A DNA stretch of 64,000 bases, taken from the NCBI RefSeq assembly GCF_001641695.1, contig NZ_LSEF01000047.1, positions 172,273 through 236,272 of the forward strand, read 5' to 3'. The position numbers were made by a program, and so were the translations under genes. This document shows positions 19,696 to 27,704 of the stretch, piece after piece. This DNA comes from Bradyrhizobium neotropicale. Its GTDB lineage: Bacteria > Pseudomonadota > Alphaproteobacteria > Rhizobiales > Xanthobacteraceae. Within the stretch, counting starts at the first letter, position 1; every line of letters starts with the position of its first letter. The notes under the pieces were generated by a model, which had not been told where the DNA came from, made no database searches, and saw only the letters and a program-made list of their open reading frames with translations.

Positions 19696-21063
19696 TCACC
19701 CCGCAATCCGTGCGTCGGCGACGGCCTTCCTGAACAGCGCGTTCATCGCATCCGAAATGCCCTGCGTGGGACTGACCTCGAAGTAGAGTCCGGGCGAAGC
19801 GCAGCTCTGCATGTTCTTGGCGATCTCGCTGTTCGGCGAGGGCCCGAACGGCCCCTTGTTGAAGGGATCAATCCAATCCATGTACCACTGGTTGTCTTTT
19901 AGTTGCAGATAGGTCGTGTAGAGCACGGCGATCTTGACGTTGTTCCTCTTCAGCGCGTCGCAAAGCGTCGCATCGAGCGGCGACTGGCAGCGTGGCGAAA
20001 TGTTGCCCCAGTGGCTATTGTACATCGTCTTGGAGCAAGACGTATTGCTCTCGTCGGCGACGCCATCCGAGACAAAGAAGAGATACTTCAGCGGTGCTGA
20101 CGAGGTGCCGGTTCCCGATGCGGGAATCAAACTGGTGATCGCCGGAAATATCTTGCTGAACTGCGTGTCTTTGTCGGCCGTATAAGCGTCGTTGTTGCCG
20201 TAGACGCCCATCAGGTCGATGGCGCCGGCCGCCGTCTTGGCACTCGACAGGCTCGCCGACAACGAGAACAGCGCGCGCAGGCCGATCGTCTTCGACGCGG
20301 CGCCGAAATCGTAGATCGCCATGCGGAACTGGTTGGGGTAGGTCTCGGTGTTTGTGGCGGTGTCCATCAGCGACTGGGTCGCGGTGCGCAGCACATCGAT
20401 TCGCGTGGTCACGCCGATGTTCTTCGCCAGATTATAGGTGCTGTTCGAGTCGTTGTAATCGTGGCAGGCGAACGCGCAATTCTGCTTGCTGGTCGGGAAT
20501 GAGGCTGTCGCGTTGACCAGCTTGGTGACGTCGTCCGGCGTCGCCGCCACGCCCATCGACGGCGAATTGTCGAGCAGCAGGTAGAAATCGATATAGAGCG
20601 GCATGTTGGCCGTCGAGGTCGACGTGCCCGTGACATTCAGCGCACTCTTGCCGATCAAGCCGAGAAACATGGTGTTGATGTTGGCACTGAACGAGACCGT
20701 TGTGGTGATGGTCGAGCCGCTCTTGACCACGGTCGGGGTGACGTTGACGAGCGTGTAGTCGGTCAGATTGGCGCGGTTGGCGTCGAAGATGTTCTGTGCA
20801 TCGGTGACGCCGACGGGAATCGGTCCATCGGAGGTCATCGAACCCGCCGCAGCGAAGGCCGGCGAGGCCTTGGCGAGCGAGCCGACGCTGGCCGCGTCCG
20901 CCGCAGCCTGCAGCTTGGCGCGGACCTGCGTCGCGCGGGAATAGTCGATCGCGCAGCCGACCGCCGTGATCAGCGGGACGCAGGCAATTGCGAAGATCAC
21001 GGCGATGTTGCCGCGCTGGTCGCAGGCAAAGCGACGAATGACGTTACGAAACGCGGCGCGCAT
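19696..21063 (-). CDS. TadG-like pilus-assembly/VWA domain protein
   Basis: 455 residues. The N-terminus RRFACDQRGNIAVIFAIACVPL, followed by the AIDYSRA stretch, is the classic Tad-type (TadE/TadG, Flp pilus) membrane anchor. From about residue 150 a von Willebrand factor A domain follows, with the metal-site motif DNSPSMG in FYLLLDNSPSMGVAA and a later FFVSDGVADE. Between them is a Thr/Ser-rich region. Four or more Cys residues in the VWA part (CAFACHD, CSK, CQS) suggest exported disulfides. No other tad genes are nearby, and the gene splits argJ from mutT. It is probably an envelope adhesion or surface protein. Confidence 0.85.
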   Translation of the reverse strand: MRAAFRNVIRRFACDQRGNIAVIFAIACVPLITAVGCAIDYSRATQVRAKLQAAADAASVGSLAKASPAFAAAGSMTSDGPIPVGVTDAQNIFDANRANLTDYTLVNVTPTVVKSGSTITTTVSFSANINTMFLGLIGKSALNVTGTSTSTANMPLYIDFYLLLDNSPSMGVAATPDDVTKLVNATASFPTSKQNCAFACHDYNDSNSTYNLAKNIGVTTRIDVLRTATQSLMDTATNTETYPNQFRMAIYDFGAASKTIGLRALFSLSASLSSAKTAAGAIDLMGVYGNNDAYTADKDTQFSKIFPAITSLIPASGTGTSSAPLKYLFFVSDGVADESNTSCSKTMYNSHWGNISPRCQSPLDATLCDALKRNNVKIAVLYTTYLQLKDNQWYMDWIDPFNKGPFGPSPNSEIAKNMQSCASPGLYFEVSPTQGISDAMNALFRKAVADARIAG

Positions 21064-21212
21064 GGGTCGGGTCCGGAATGGTTTTGCGTTTCCATTCTAG
21101 GAACTGCCGATTAAATATGACTTATAGAGACCGTAGAGCGGGAACCGAAATGGGTTAACAGCCCGTTACGTCGTCCCAGCACCCACGAACCTATCCTCCT
21201 GACAGAACAAGC

Positions 21213-21623
21213 ATGGCCGATCTCAAACTGACACTGGTGGTGGCCTGCGCCCTGATCGACGCCGACAAGCGCGTCCTGATCGCGCAGCGCCCCGAAGGCA
21301 AGGCGCTCGCGGGCCTCTGGGAATTTCCCGGCGGCAAGCTCGAGCCCGGCGAGCGGCCGGAGCAAAGCCTGATCCGCGAGCTGCACGAAGAGCTCGGCAT
21401 CACCGTCGCCGAACCGTGCCTCGCGCCGCTGACGTTTGCGAGCTACGCCTACGAGACCTTCCACCTGTTGATGCCGCTTTACATCTGCCGCCGCTGGGAA
21501 GGCCTCGTGACGGCGCGCGAAGGCCAGACCCTCGCCTGGGTCCGCGCCAACAAGCTGCGCGACTACCCGATGCCGCCGGCGGACATCCCGCTGATCCCGC
21601 ATCTGATTGATTTGCTGATGTGA
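21213..21623 (+). CDS. mutT: 8-oxo-dGTP diphosphatase (MutT, Nudix family)
   Basis: 136 residues. Hydrolyses oxidised dGTP to the monophosphate, preventing A-to-C mutations. The Nudix box is complete: GGKLEPGERPEQSLIREL followed by HEELGI (G-x5-E-x7-R-E-U-x-E-E-x-G-U). It starts MADLKLTLVVACALIDADKRV, as in other rhizobial MutT proteins. It is monocistronic as far as can be seen, with a palindromic repeat right after the stop codon. Confidence 0.93.
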   Translation: MADLKLTLVVACALIDADKRVLIAQRPEGKALAGLWEFPGGKLEPGERPEQSLIRELHEELGITVAEPCLAPLTFASYAYETFHLLMPLYICRRWEGLVTAREGQTLAWVRANKLRDYPMPPADIPLIPHLIDLLM

Positions 21624-21650
21624 GGTTGAAGCCGTCGCCACGCTCTCCAC

Positions 21651-21730
21651 GTCATGCCCGGGCTTGTCCCGGGCCACGATCTTCGTACCACACTGAGAGA
21701 CGTGGATGGCCGGGTCAAGCCCGGCCATGA
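21651..21730. repeat. Palindromic repeat between convergent mutT and methyltransferase genes
   Basis: The outer arms gtcatgcccgggcttg and caagcccggccatgac are near-perfect complements enclosing about 48 bp, which itself contains agagacgtgga. A shortened version (gtcatggccgggcatgac) lies at 25176-25193. Confidence 0.75.
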
Positions 21731-21743
21731 CGGAGGAGGCAAC

Positions 21744-22592
21744 TCACGCCTTCCCCGCCTTCTTCACCGCCTCCGCCAGGCTCGCCTTCGCCGAGCCGGG
21801 CTTCAAGGGCTGTTGCTGGCTCGCATGCGGCGCCCAGCCGGAGAGCCAGATGATGTCGAACGTCGCGCGGACACGACCATCCGCATCGGCGAAGCGCTCG
21901 ACATAAATCTCGGCCATGCGCAGCAGCGTGGCGCGCCGCGCCGGCTTGCGCCGCCGCTCGATCAGCACGTTGGTTGCGCCCATGCGCCGCAGATCCTGCA
22001 TCAGCGCGAACGCATTGGCATAGCGCACCACGACGCGATCGACATCAGTGACCGGCAGCGCAAAGCCCGCCCGCTGCAGCAGCGCGCCGATGTCGCGCAA
22101 GTCGGCGAACGGCGCCACGCGCGGCGACACGCCGCCCTCGCATTCGGCTTCCGCCGCGGCAAAGGCCTGGCGCAGTTCGGTCAGCGAATCGCCGCCGATC
22201 ATCGCTGCCAGCAGCAGGCCGTCCGGCTTCAGCGCACGCCGGATCTGCGCGAGCACACCCGGAAGGTCGTTGACGAATTGCATTGCCAGCGCGGAGACGA
22301 CGAGATCGAGGCTTTCGGACGCGAAAGGCAGCTTCTCCGCCCCCGTCGCATCGAGAGCGACCCGTTCGAGGGAAGGCAGCCGCGTACGCGCTGCCATCAG
22401 ACCTTCGCCCGGCGTCCAGAGATCGGCGGCCGCACCAAACTCGCGCATCACAGCGGCGAGCCGGTCGGACAGGTCCTCATCCACCCGATCGAGCAGGAAG
22501 CGCACCGGCCCCTGCGCCTGCGCGCGACGTTGGCGGGCATGCAGCAATGCGCGATCGAACAAGGCGGGTGGATTCTGCGGGTTCTGAACCAT
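21744..22592 (-). CDS. BioC/NDUFAF5-like class I methyltransferase
   Basis: 282 residues. The fold is inferred from the layout: an N-terminal ALFDRALLHARQRRAQ segment typical of this family, a degenerate SAM-binding region, then LPFASESLDLVVSALAMQFV and the post-core LKPDGLLLAAMIGGDSLTEL. These are shared with mitochondrial NDUFAF5 and bacterial BioC-like proteins. The classic GxGxG loop is weak (AADLWTPGEGL). It is divergent from comF, a pairing I recall in alphaproteobacteria. The substrate is unproven: complex I arginine hydroxylation or assembly for NDUFAF5, malonyl-ACP for BioC. Confidence 0.82.
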   Translation of the reverse strand: MVQNPQNPPALFDRALLHARQRRAQAQGPVRFLLDRVDEDLSDRLAAVMREFGAAADLWTPGEGLMAARTRLPSLERVALDATGAEKLPFASESLDLVVSALAMQFVNDLPGVLAQIRRALKPDGLLLAAMIGGDSLTELRQAFAAAEAECEGGVSPRVAPFADLRDIGALLQRAGFALPVTDVDRVVVRYANAFALMQDLRRMGATNVLIERRRKPARRATLLRMAEIYVERFADADGRVRATFDIIWLSGWAPHASQQQPLKPGSAKASLAEAVKKAGKA

Positions 22593-22656
22593 GCCGCTGG
22601 TTACGCCGATCTCGACGGTTCTGGCAATCCGGTGCGTGCGGCGCTAGCCTTCCCCC

Positions 22657-23466
22657 ATGGAAGCCGAAAGCGCCCCCTCCCGTTCCATCGCCGCGCCGCT
22701 GCGGGCCGCATGGTCGGCTGGCCGCCACGCGCTGTCGCGTGCGGCGCGGCTCGCGCTCGACATTGCGCTGCCGACCCTGTGCGTGTCCTGCCGCGAGCCG
22801 GTCGATGGTGAGGGCGTGTGCGCGGCCTGTTGGGCAAAATTGTCGTTCATCGCCCCGCCCTATTGCCCGCGGCTCGGCATTCCCTTCGTCTACGATCCCG
22901 GCCCCGACATGCTGTCGATGGAGGCGATCGCGAGCCCGCCGGCCTATCAGCGGGCCCGCGCGGCCGTGCGCTATGACGACGTCGCCCGCACGCTGGTGCA
23001 CGCGCTGAAGTACCAGGACCGTACCGATCTCGCCCCCGCCATGGGCCGCTGGATGGCACGCGCGGGCAGCGAGCTGCTCACCGGCGCCGACATGCTGGTG
23101 CCCGTTCCCCTGCATTGGCGGCGAGCCTGGCGGCGCCGCTACAATCAGTCCGGAGCGCTGGCGCGAATCATCGCGCGGCAGAGCGGCGTGAGGGTCAGGA
23201 GCGAGGTGCTGCGCCGGGTGCGCGCGACCGAGCAGCAGATCGGCCTGTCGCGGGCCCAGCGCGCGACAAATGTGCAGGGCGCATTCCAGGTATCTGCCGA
23301 CCTCCAGGCCGCGGTCCAGGGCCGGCATATTGTCCTCGTAGATGACGTCTTGACCTCCGGCGCGACCGCCGACGCCTGCGCGCGGGCCCTGCTCCGCGCC
23401 AAGGCCGCCCAGGTCGACCTGCTGGTGTTCGCCCGGGTTGTCGAGAGCGGGCCCCGTCCCATATAA
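22657..23466 (+). CDS. ComF family phosphoribosyltransferase-like protein
   Basis: 269 residues. An N-terminal double-zinc-finger part (CVSCREPVDGEGVCAACW) is followed by a phosphoribosyltransferase fold with the PRPP-binding loop HIVLVDDVLTSGATADACA near the C-terminus. ComF proteins take part in DNA uptake and processing in competent bacteria; in non-competent rhizobia the role is unclear. It is the first gene of a run comF-grxC-nitrilase-DUF1178, with a 17-bp gap to grxC and four-base overlaps after that. An ATG at the frame start precedes the hydrophobic-arginine stretch. Confidence 0.93.
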   Translation: MEAESAPSRSIAAPLRAAWSAGRHALSRAARLALDIALPTLCVSCREPVDGEGVCAACWAKLSFIAPPYCPRLGIPFVYDPGPDMLSMEAIASPPAYQRARAAVRYDDVARTLVHALKYQDRTDLAPAMGRWMARAGSELLTGADMLVPVPLHWRRAWRRRYNQSGALARIIARQSGVRVRSEVLRRVRATEQQIGLSRAQRATNVQGAFQVSADLQAAVQGRHIVLVDDVLTSGATADACARALLRAKAAQVDLLVFARVVESGPRPI

Positions 23467-23483
23467 TTCGATGAATTCATGAC

Positions 23484-23777
23484 ATGAAAGCGCCAGACGA
23501 CATGACTGATGCTGTCGAGATCTACACGAGGCCGGGCTGCGGCTATTGCTCCGCGGCCAAATCGCTGCTGACCCGCAAGAAGGCGACCTTCACCGAGTTC
23601 GACATCGCCAGGGATGCGTCGTGGCGTCGGGAGATGTACGACCGCGCGGGCGACGGCGCGACTTTCCCGCAGATCTGGATCGGCGGCACCCATGTCGGTG
23701 GCTGCGACGAGCTCTACGCGCTCGACCGCGAGGGCAAGCTCGACGCCATGCTCGAGAGCGTCAAGGCCGTCTCATGA
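23484..23777 (+). CDS. grxC: Glutaredoxin 3 (active site CGYC)
   Basis: 97 residues, or 91 if started at the inner ATG (23502, MTDAVEIYTRPG). Dithiol glutaredoxin that reduces disulfides with glutathione. The active site reads PGCGYCSAAK, so the usual CPYC is CGYC; both catalytic cysteines are kept. Other family landmarks are GATFPQIWIGGTHVGGCDEL, with the cis-Pro and the G-G-x-D-D/E glutathione motif. The last base pairs overlap the start of the nitrilase gene (ATGA), so they are co-translated. Confidence 0.93.
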   Translation: MKAPDDMTDAVEIYTRPGCGYCSAAKSLLTRKKATFTEFDIARDASWRREMYDRAGDGATFPQIWIGGTHVGGCDELYALDREGKLDAMLESVKAVS

Positions 23778-24670
23778 GCCAGAATCAAGCTCAAGCTCAA
23801 GATCGAAGCTTCACCGCTGCCATGGTGCAGATGCGCACCGGCCTTCTGCCCGAGCAGAGCCTGGCGCAGGCGAGCAAGCTGATCCGGCAGGCGGCGGCGA
23901 ACGGCGCCAACTACGTGCAGACGCCCGAAGTCAGCAACATGATGCAGCTGAACCGCAAGGCGCTGTTCGAGCACCTCCAGAGCGAAGAGGACGACATTTC
24001 GCTGAGGGCCTATCGCGCGCTCGCGGCCGAACTGAAGATCCACCTGCATGTCGGCTCGCTGGCGCTGCGCTTCTCGCCGGAGAAGGCGGTCAATCGCTCG
24101 TTCCTGATCGGGCCCGAGGGCAATGTGATCGCGAGCTACGACAAGATCCATATGTTCGACATCGAGCTGCCGGACGGCGAGAGCTATCGCGAATCCGCCA
24201 ACTATCAGCCGGGCGAGACCGCGGTGATCTCCGACCTGCCCTGGGGCCGGATCGGGCTGACGATCTGCTACGACGTGCGCTTCCCCGCGCTCTATCGCGC
24301 GCTCGCCGAGAGCGGTGCGTATTTCATCACCGTGCCCTCCGCCTTCACCCGCAAGACCGGCGAGGCGCACTGGCACATCCTGCTGCGCGCTCGCGCGATC
24401 GAGACAGGCTGTTTCATCTTTGCCGCGGCGCAGGCCGGCCTGCACGAGAACAAGCGCGAGACCTATGGCCATTCGCTGATCATCGATCCCTGGGGCGAAA
24501 TCCTCGCCGAGGGCGATGTCGAGCCCGGCATCATCATGGCGAGGATCGATCCGGCCAAGGTCGAGACGGCACGCAGGGCGATTCCCTCGCTCCAGCACGG
24601 CCGCCGCTTCGGCGTCGCCGATCCCAAGGCGGGACCGGACCATCTACATCTCGTGCGGGGATCGGCATGA
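23774..24670 (+). CDS. Carbon-nitrogen hydrolase (nitrilase/Nit2 branch)
   Basis: 298 residues from the ATG at 23774, which overlaps the grxC stop. Catalytic triad of the nitrilase superfamily: Glu in VQTPEVSNMM, Lys in ASYDKIHMFDIELPDG, and Cys in GLTICYDVRFPALYRAL. The close match to eukaryotic Nit1/Nit2 motifs suggests an amidase that repairs deaminated glutathione or cleaves omega-amides of oxoacids, consistent with its place after glutaredoxin. A frame extending far upstream overlaps grxC and is ignored. The end overlaps the start of the DUF1178 gene by four bases. Confidence 0.92.
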   Translation: MSQNQAQAQDRSFTAAMVQMRTGLLPEQSLAQASKLIRQAAANGANYVQTPEVSNMMQLNRKALFEHLQSEEDDISLRAYRALAAELKIHLHVGSLALRFSPEKAVNRSFLIGPEGNVIASYDKIHMFDIELPDGESYRESANYQPGETAVISDLPWGRIGLTICYDVRFPALYRALAESGAYFITVPSAFTRKTGEAHWHILLRARAIETGCFIFAAAQAGLHENKRETYGHSLIIDPWGEILAEGDVEPGIIMARIDPAKVETARRAIPSLQHGRRFGVADPKAGPDHLHLVRGSA

Positions 24671-25161
24671 TCCGCTACGCGCTCCATTGCGACCAGCACC
24701 ACGCATTCGAGAGCTGGTTCCAGAGCTCGTCGGCCTATGATTCGCAAATTCGGCGCAAGCTCGTGACCTGCCCGATCTGCGGCTCGGCCAAGGTGGACAA
24801 GGCGATCATGGCGCCGCGCATCGTCGGCAAGAAGGGCCGCGGACGCGCGACGCCGCCGCCGGAGGCGGCCGCGACAACCGCGCCGACGACAACGCCTGAG
24901 GCGACGCAGTCCGGACCGACTTCGCTGATGATGGCGCAGGAGCGCGAGCTGCGCGCCAAGCTGAAGGAGCTGCGCGATCACATCGTGAAGAACGCCGACA
25001 ATGTCGGCGAGCGCTTCGCGAACGAAGCCCGCGCGATGCATTACGGTGACAAGGAGCACCGCCCGATCTATGGCGAGGCCTCGCCCGAGGAGGCCAAGTC
25101 GCTGATCGACGAAGGCATCGAGGTGTCTCAGTTGCCGACGCTGCCGGAAGACAGGAATTGA
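24667..25161 (+). CDS. DUF1178 family protein
   Basis: 164 residues. The N-terminus is MIRYALHCDQHHAFESWFQS with a Cys-rich element CPICGSAKVDKAIMAPRI, suggesting a small zinc or iron site (C10, C39 and C42 in rough numbering). The middle is Pro/Ala/Thr-rich, and the C-terminal helix region ends EEAKSLIDEGIEVSQLP. The family is conserved in alphaproteobacteria with no assigned function. It is the last gene of the comF run, with its ATG overlapping the preceding stop. Confidence 0.92.
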   Translation: MIRYALHCDQHHAFESWFQSSSAYDSQIRRKLVTCPICGSAKVDKAIMAPRIVGKKGRGRATPPPEAAATTAPTTTPEATQSGPTSLMMAQERELRAKLKELRDHIVKNADNVGERFANEARAMHYGDKEHRPIYGEASPEEAKSLIDEGIEVSQLPTLPEDRN

Positions 25162-25175
25162 CGGTCGCGCTCGTC

Positions 25176-25193
25176 GTCATGGCCGGGCATGAC
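25176..25193. repeat. Short palindrome (half-size repeat unit)
   Basis: gtcatggccgggcatgac is self-complementary apart from the centre and matches the ends of the larger repeat at 21651-21730. It lies between convergent genes. Confidence 0.5.
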
Positions 25194-25207
25194 GATGGCT
25201 GAGAGAC

Positions 25208-26107
25208 TTACACCCCCACCAGCAGCGCCACGCCGACCACGATCAGCACGATGCCGAAGATCTCGCGCGGCGAGACCGGCTGCTTGAACGAGTAGTACGC
25301 CACGGCTTGCGCGAACAGCACCTCGATCAGCGCAAGCGTGCGGACGTTGGCAGCAGCAGTGAGCGCGAAGGACAGGAACCAGAACTGCGACGCGAAGGCG
25401 CCCGTGAAGCCTGCGAGCAGGGACGGCTTCCACAATCCCAGGATCGCCTGCAGCACGTGCGGCGCGCGCCAGAGCAGGAAGATGGTCAGCACCAGCGTCT
25501 GCACGAACAGGCCGAGCACCAGCGTGAACGACGAGGCCGTCACGAAGGACACGTCCGGCACCGTAATGATCGCGCCGCGAAAGCCGACCGCGGACAAGGC
25601 GAACGCCGCAGCGGCGACGAGGCCGGTGATGGTCGGCTTCAGTTCCGCAAAGCTCTTCTCGCCGCCGGGCCTGAGCGCGGTAATGACGACGCCGACGGTC
25701 GCGATCACGATCGCAAGCACCTTCAGCCAGGTCAGGTGATCGCCGAGGAAGACGAAGCCGAAGATCGCGGTCTGGATCGCCTCGGTCTTGAGGTACGCCG
25801 TCGTCACCACGAATGAGCGGTCGTTCATGGCGAGCAGCATCAAGCCGGTGGCAACGATCTGGCTGAGCGCGCCGAGCAGCAGCCATGGCCAGAACACGGG
25901 CGGCGGCATGCTGAGATGATCGCCGGAGGCGATCAGCACCAGCCCTAAGAACAGCACCGAGAACGGGAAGCCGAACAGGAAGCGGATGTTGGTCGCGCCC
26001 CAGGTGCCCAGCGGCTTCGTCAGCGACCGCTGCATCGCATTGCGCGCGACCTGCCCGAGCGCGGCAATGACGGTGAAGGGAATCCAGAGGCTGGCGACGG
26101 TGAACAT
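25208..26107 (-). CDS. EamA/DMT-superfamily transporter
   Basis: 299 residues starting MFTVASLWIPFTVIAALGQV; the frame runs 22 codons further upstream, but those codons look non-coding. About ten hydrophobic segments are arranged as two repeated EamA halves (for example LLLGALSQIVATGLMLLAM in the first and FAQAVAYYSF then FGIVLIVVGVALLVGV in the second). Probably an inner-membrane metabolite exporter. The substrate cannot be inferred; ubiG upstream on the same strand is separated by about 180 bp with a repeat fragment, so an operon is unlikely. Confidence 0.9.
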   Translation of the reverse strand: MFTVASLWIPFTVIAALGQVARNAMQRSLTKPLGTWGATNIRFLFGFPFSVLFLGLVLIASGDHLSMPPPVFWPWLLLGALSQIVATGLMLLAMNDRSFVVTTAYLKTEAIQTAIFGFVFLGDHLTWLKVLAIVIATVGVVITALRPGGEKSFAELKPTITGLVAAAAFALSAVGFRGAIITVPDVSFVTASSFTLVLGLFVQTLVLTIFLLWRAPHVLQAILGLWKPSLLAGFTGAFASQFWFLSFALTAAANVRTLALIEVLFAQAVAYYSFKQPVSPREIFGIVLIVVGVALLVGV

Positions 26108-26220
26108 GGGTGAGGAGCGTTGAGGCGGGAAAGGATTTACGGCCAACCTGCCGCTGACGATCCGGCAGGTCAATCACGCCCACGTCATAGGAGCGATGCT
26201 TTCGCCACAAACTCCGCCAT

Positions 26221-26280
26221 CGTCCTGGACAAGCGAAGCGCAGATCCAGGACCCCCGCGCGAGCGCTTGCGCTCGTCGCG
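26221..26280. repeat. Repeat fragment shared with 47927-48073
   Basis: cgtcctggac ... gatccaggac is followed by a 25-bp palindrome (cgcgcgagcg-cttgc-gctcgtcgcg) at the right end. The same 25 bp with one change (t to c) occurs at 47953-47977. Confidence 0.65.
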
Positions 26281-26285
26281 CCCCC

Positions 26286-27059
26286 TCACACCATCCCTTC
26301 CGCAACGACCATGTAATTCACGTCCATGTCGGAGGAGAGGGTCCACTTGTCGGCGAAGGGGCTGTAGACGACGCCCGTCTGCTCGGTGATGACGAGGCGG
26401 TTGTCGAGCAGGTATTTGGCGAGCTCGTCGGGGGTGACGAACTTGTTCCACTCATGGGTGCCACGCGGCAGCCAACGCAGGACGTATTCGGCGCCGACGA
26501 TGGCGAGCGCAAAGCTCTTCCAATTGCGGTTCAAGGTCGAGACCACCATCAACCCGTTCGGCTTCAGCATCGCGGCGCAGCGATTGAGGAACACGCCGAC
26601 GTCGGTGACGTGCTCGACCACTTCCATCGCCAGCACGACGTCGAAGCGCTCGCGCGGATCGATCTCCTCCACCGTGGTGCAGCGGTAGTCGATCGCGAGA
26701 TGGCCCTTGTCGGCGTGGAGCCTCGCGGCGGCGATGTTGCTCACCGAGGGATCGATGCCGATGACCTGGGCGCCCAGCCGCGACAGCGGCTCGCAGAGCA
26801 GGCCGGCGCCGCAGCCGATGTCGAGCACGCGCAGGCCGCCGAGGCAATTGAGGCTGCGCACGTTGCGCTCGAACTTCCGGCAGGCGGCATCGCGGATGTA
26901 GCCGAGCCGCAGCGGATTGATCCTGTGCAAGGGCGCCATCTTGCCCTTGGGGTCCCACCACTCCGCCGAGAGCTTTGAGAATTTCGCGATCTCGGCGGCG
27001 TCGACGGTGGACCCCGGGTGGCCAGATGCGGTTTCGGAAGTATTTTGCTGCATGCTCAT
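26286..27059 (-). CDS. ubiG: Ubiquinone biosynthesis O-methyltransferase UbiG
   Basis: Performs both O-methylation steps of ubiquinone synthesis. 257 residues. Motifs: KFSKLSAEWWDPKGKMAPLH near the N-terminus, the SAM loop VLDIGCGAGLLCEPLSRLG, and FDVVLAMEVVEHVTDV, then GLMVVSTLNRNWKSF. All are characteristic of UbiG rather than other methyltransferases. The start codon follows a short gap after the PH-domain gene on the same strand (14 bases between them), suggesting co-transcription. Confidence 0.96.
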   Translation of the reverse strand: MSMQQNTSETASGHPGSTVDAAEIAKFSKLSAEWWDPKGKMAPLHRINPLRLGYIRDAACRKFERNVRSLNCLGGLRVLDIGCGAGLLCEPLSRLGAQVIGIDPSVSNIAAARLHADKGHLAIDYRCTTVEEIDPRERFDVVLAMEVVEHVTDVGVFLNRCAAMLKPNGLMVVSTLNRNWKSFALAIVGAEYVLRWLPRGTHEWNKFVTPDELAKYLLDNRLVITEQTGVVYSPFADKWTLSSDMDVNYMVVAEGMV

Positions 27060-27073
27060 GATAACGCGCGGTC

Positions 27074-27541
27074 CTACCGCGTGGTGATCGAACTACGGAA
27101 GGCGAGCGGCGAGTCGATGGTCCTGATGGTTTCGCGACCCTCACCGACACCTTTGATGGTCACGTCGCCGTAGTTGAGAATTCGTCCAAGAATAGTCTGG
27201 TCGACGTCGACGCTCTCGACCTTGTCCAGCGCCATCTCGAAGGTGCGGCGCTTGATGAACCCGGTTTTGTGCACGACGCGCAGGTTCGTTACGTCGGTCT
27301 CGGTGGTGAAGCGATGGAACCAGCCCTTCACCATCCAATACAGGGCCGCCAGCGCCACGAGGCCGGACGCGCCGAGACAGAGCAGCACGAGGCCTTCGAC
27401 GGCGGTCTGCCGGGACAGGACGAACAGGACGAGGGCCACGATCCAGGCCAGGATGGCCGGGAAGTAGAAGATCCAGTGCGCATTGGTCGAATACAGCACC
27501 TTCTCGCCGGGCTGGAGGATCTCGTCGATATAACGCGCCAT
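27074..27541 (-). CDS. PH-domain (bPH2/DUF304) membrane protein
   Basis: 155 residues from the ATG at 27541 (MARYIDEILQPGEKVLYSTN). Two transmembrane helices (about 25-45 and 50-70) are followed by a bacterial PH-like domain, KGWFHRFTTETDVTNLRVVHKTGF then RRTFEMALDKVESVDVDQTILGRILNYG. The frame stays open far upstream, antisense to lysC, but that part is not credible. The family is found throughout bacteria with no known biochemical role. It is probably the promoter-proximal gene before ubiG. Confidence 0.9.
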   Translation of the reverse strand: MARYIDEILQPGEKVLYSTNAHWIFYFPAILAWIVALVLFVLSRQTAVEGLVLLCLGASGLVALAALYWMVKGWFHRFTTETDVTNLRVVHKTGFIKRRTFEMALDKVESVDVDQTILGRILNYGDVTIKGVGEGRETIRTIDSPLAFRSSITTR

Positions 27542-27704
27542 GATCTCCGTTAACCCATCCCCCGCAGCCTGTCCCCGCGCCCTGCCCCCGCAGGAACCCG
27601 CTTGCCCCCGGCCCCGCCCCTCTGTATACGCGCGGTCGGGCATCCGCAGCATCGCCTCGCGCGGGTCACCATACTTATCCTTATGAGGGAATGCACGCGT
27701 CGTC

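Noticed and set aside
25208..26107. The DMT transporter as part of a ubiG operon
   Set aside because: Same strand, but separated by about 180 bp with a repeat fragment and no functional link.
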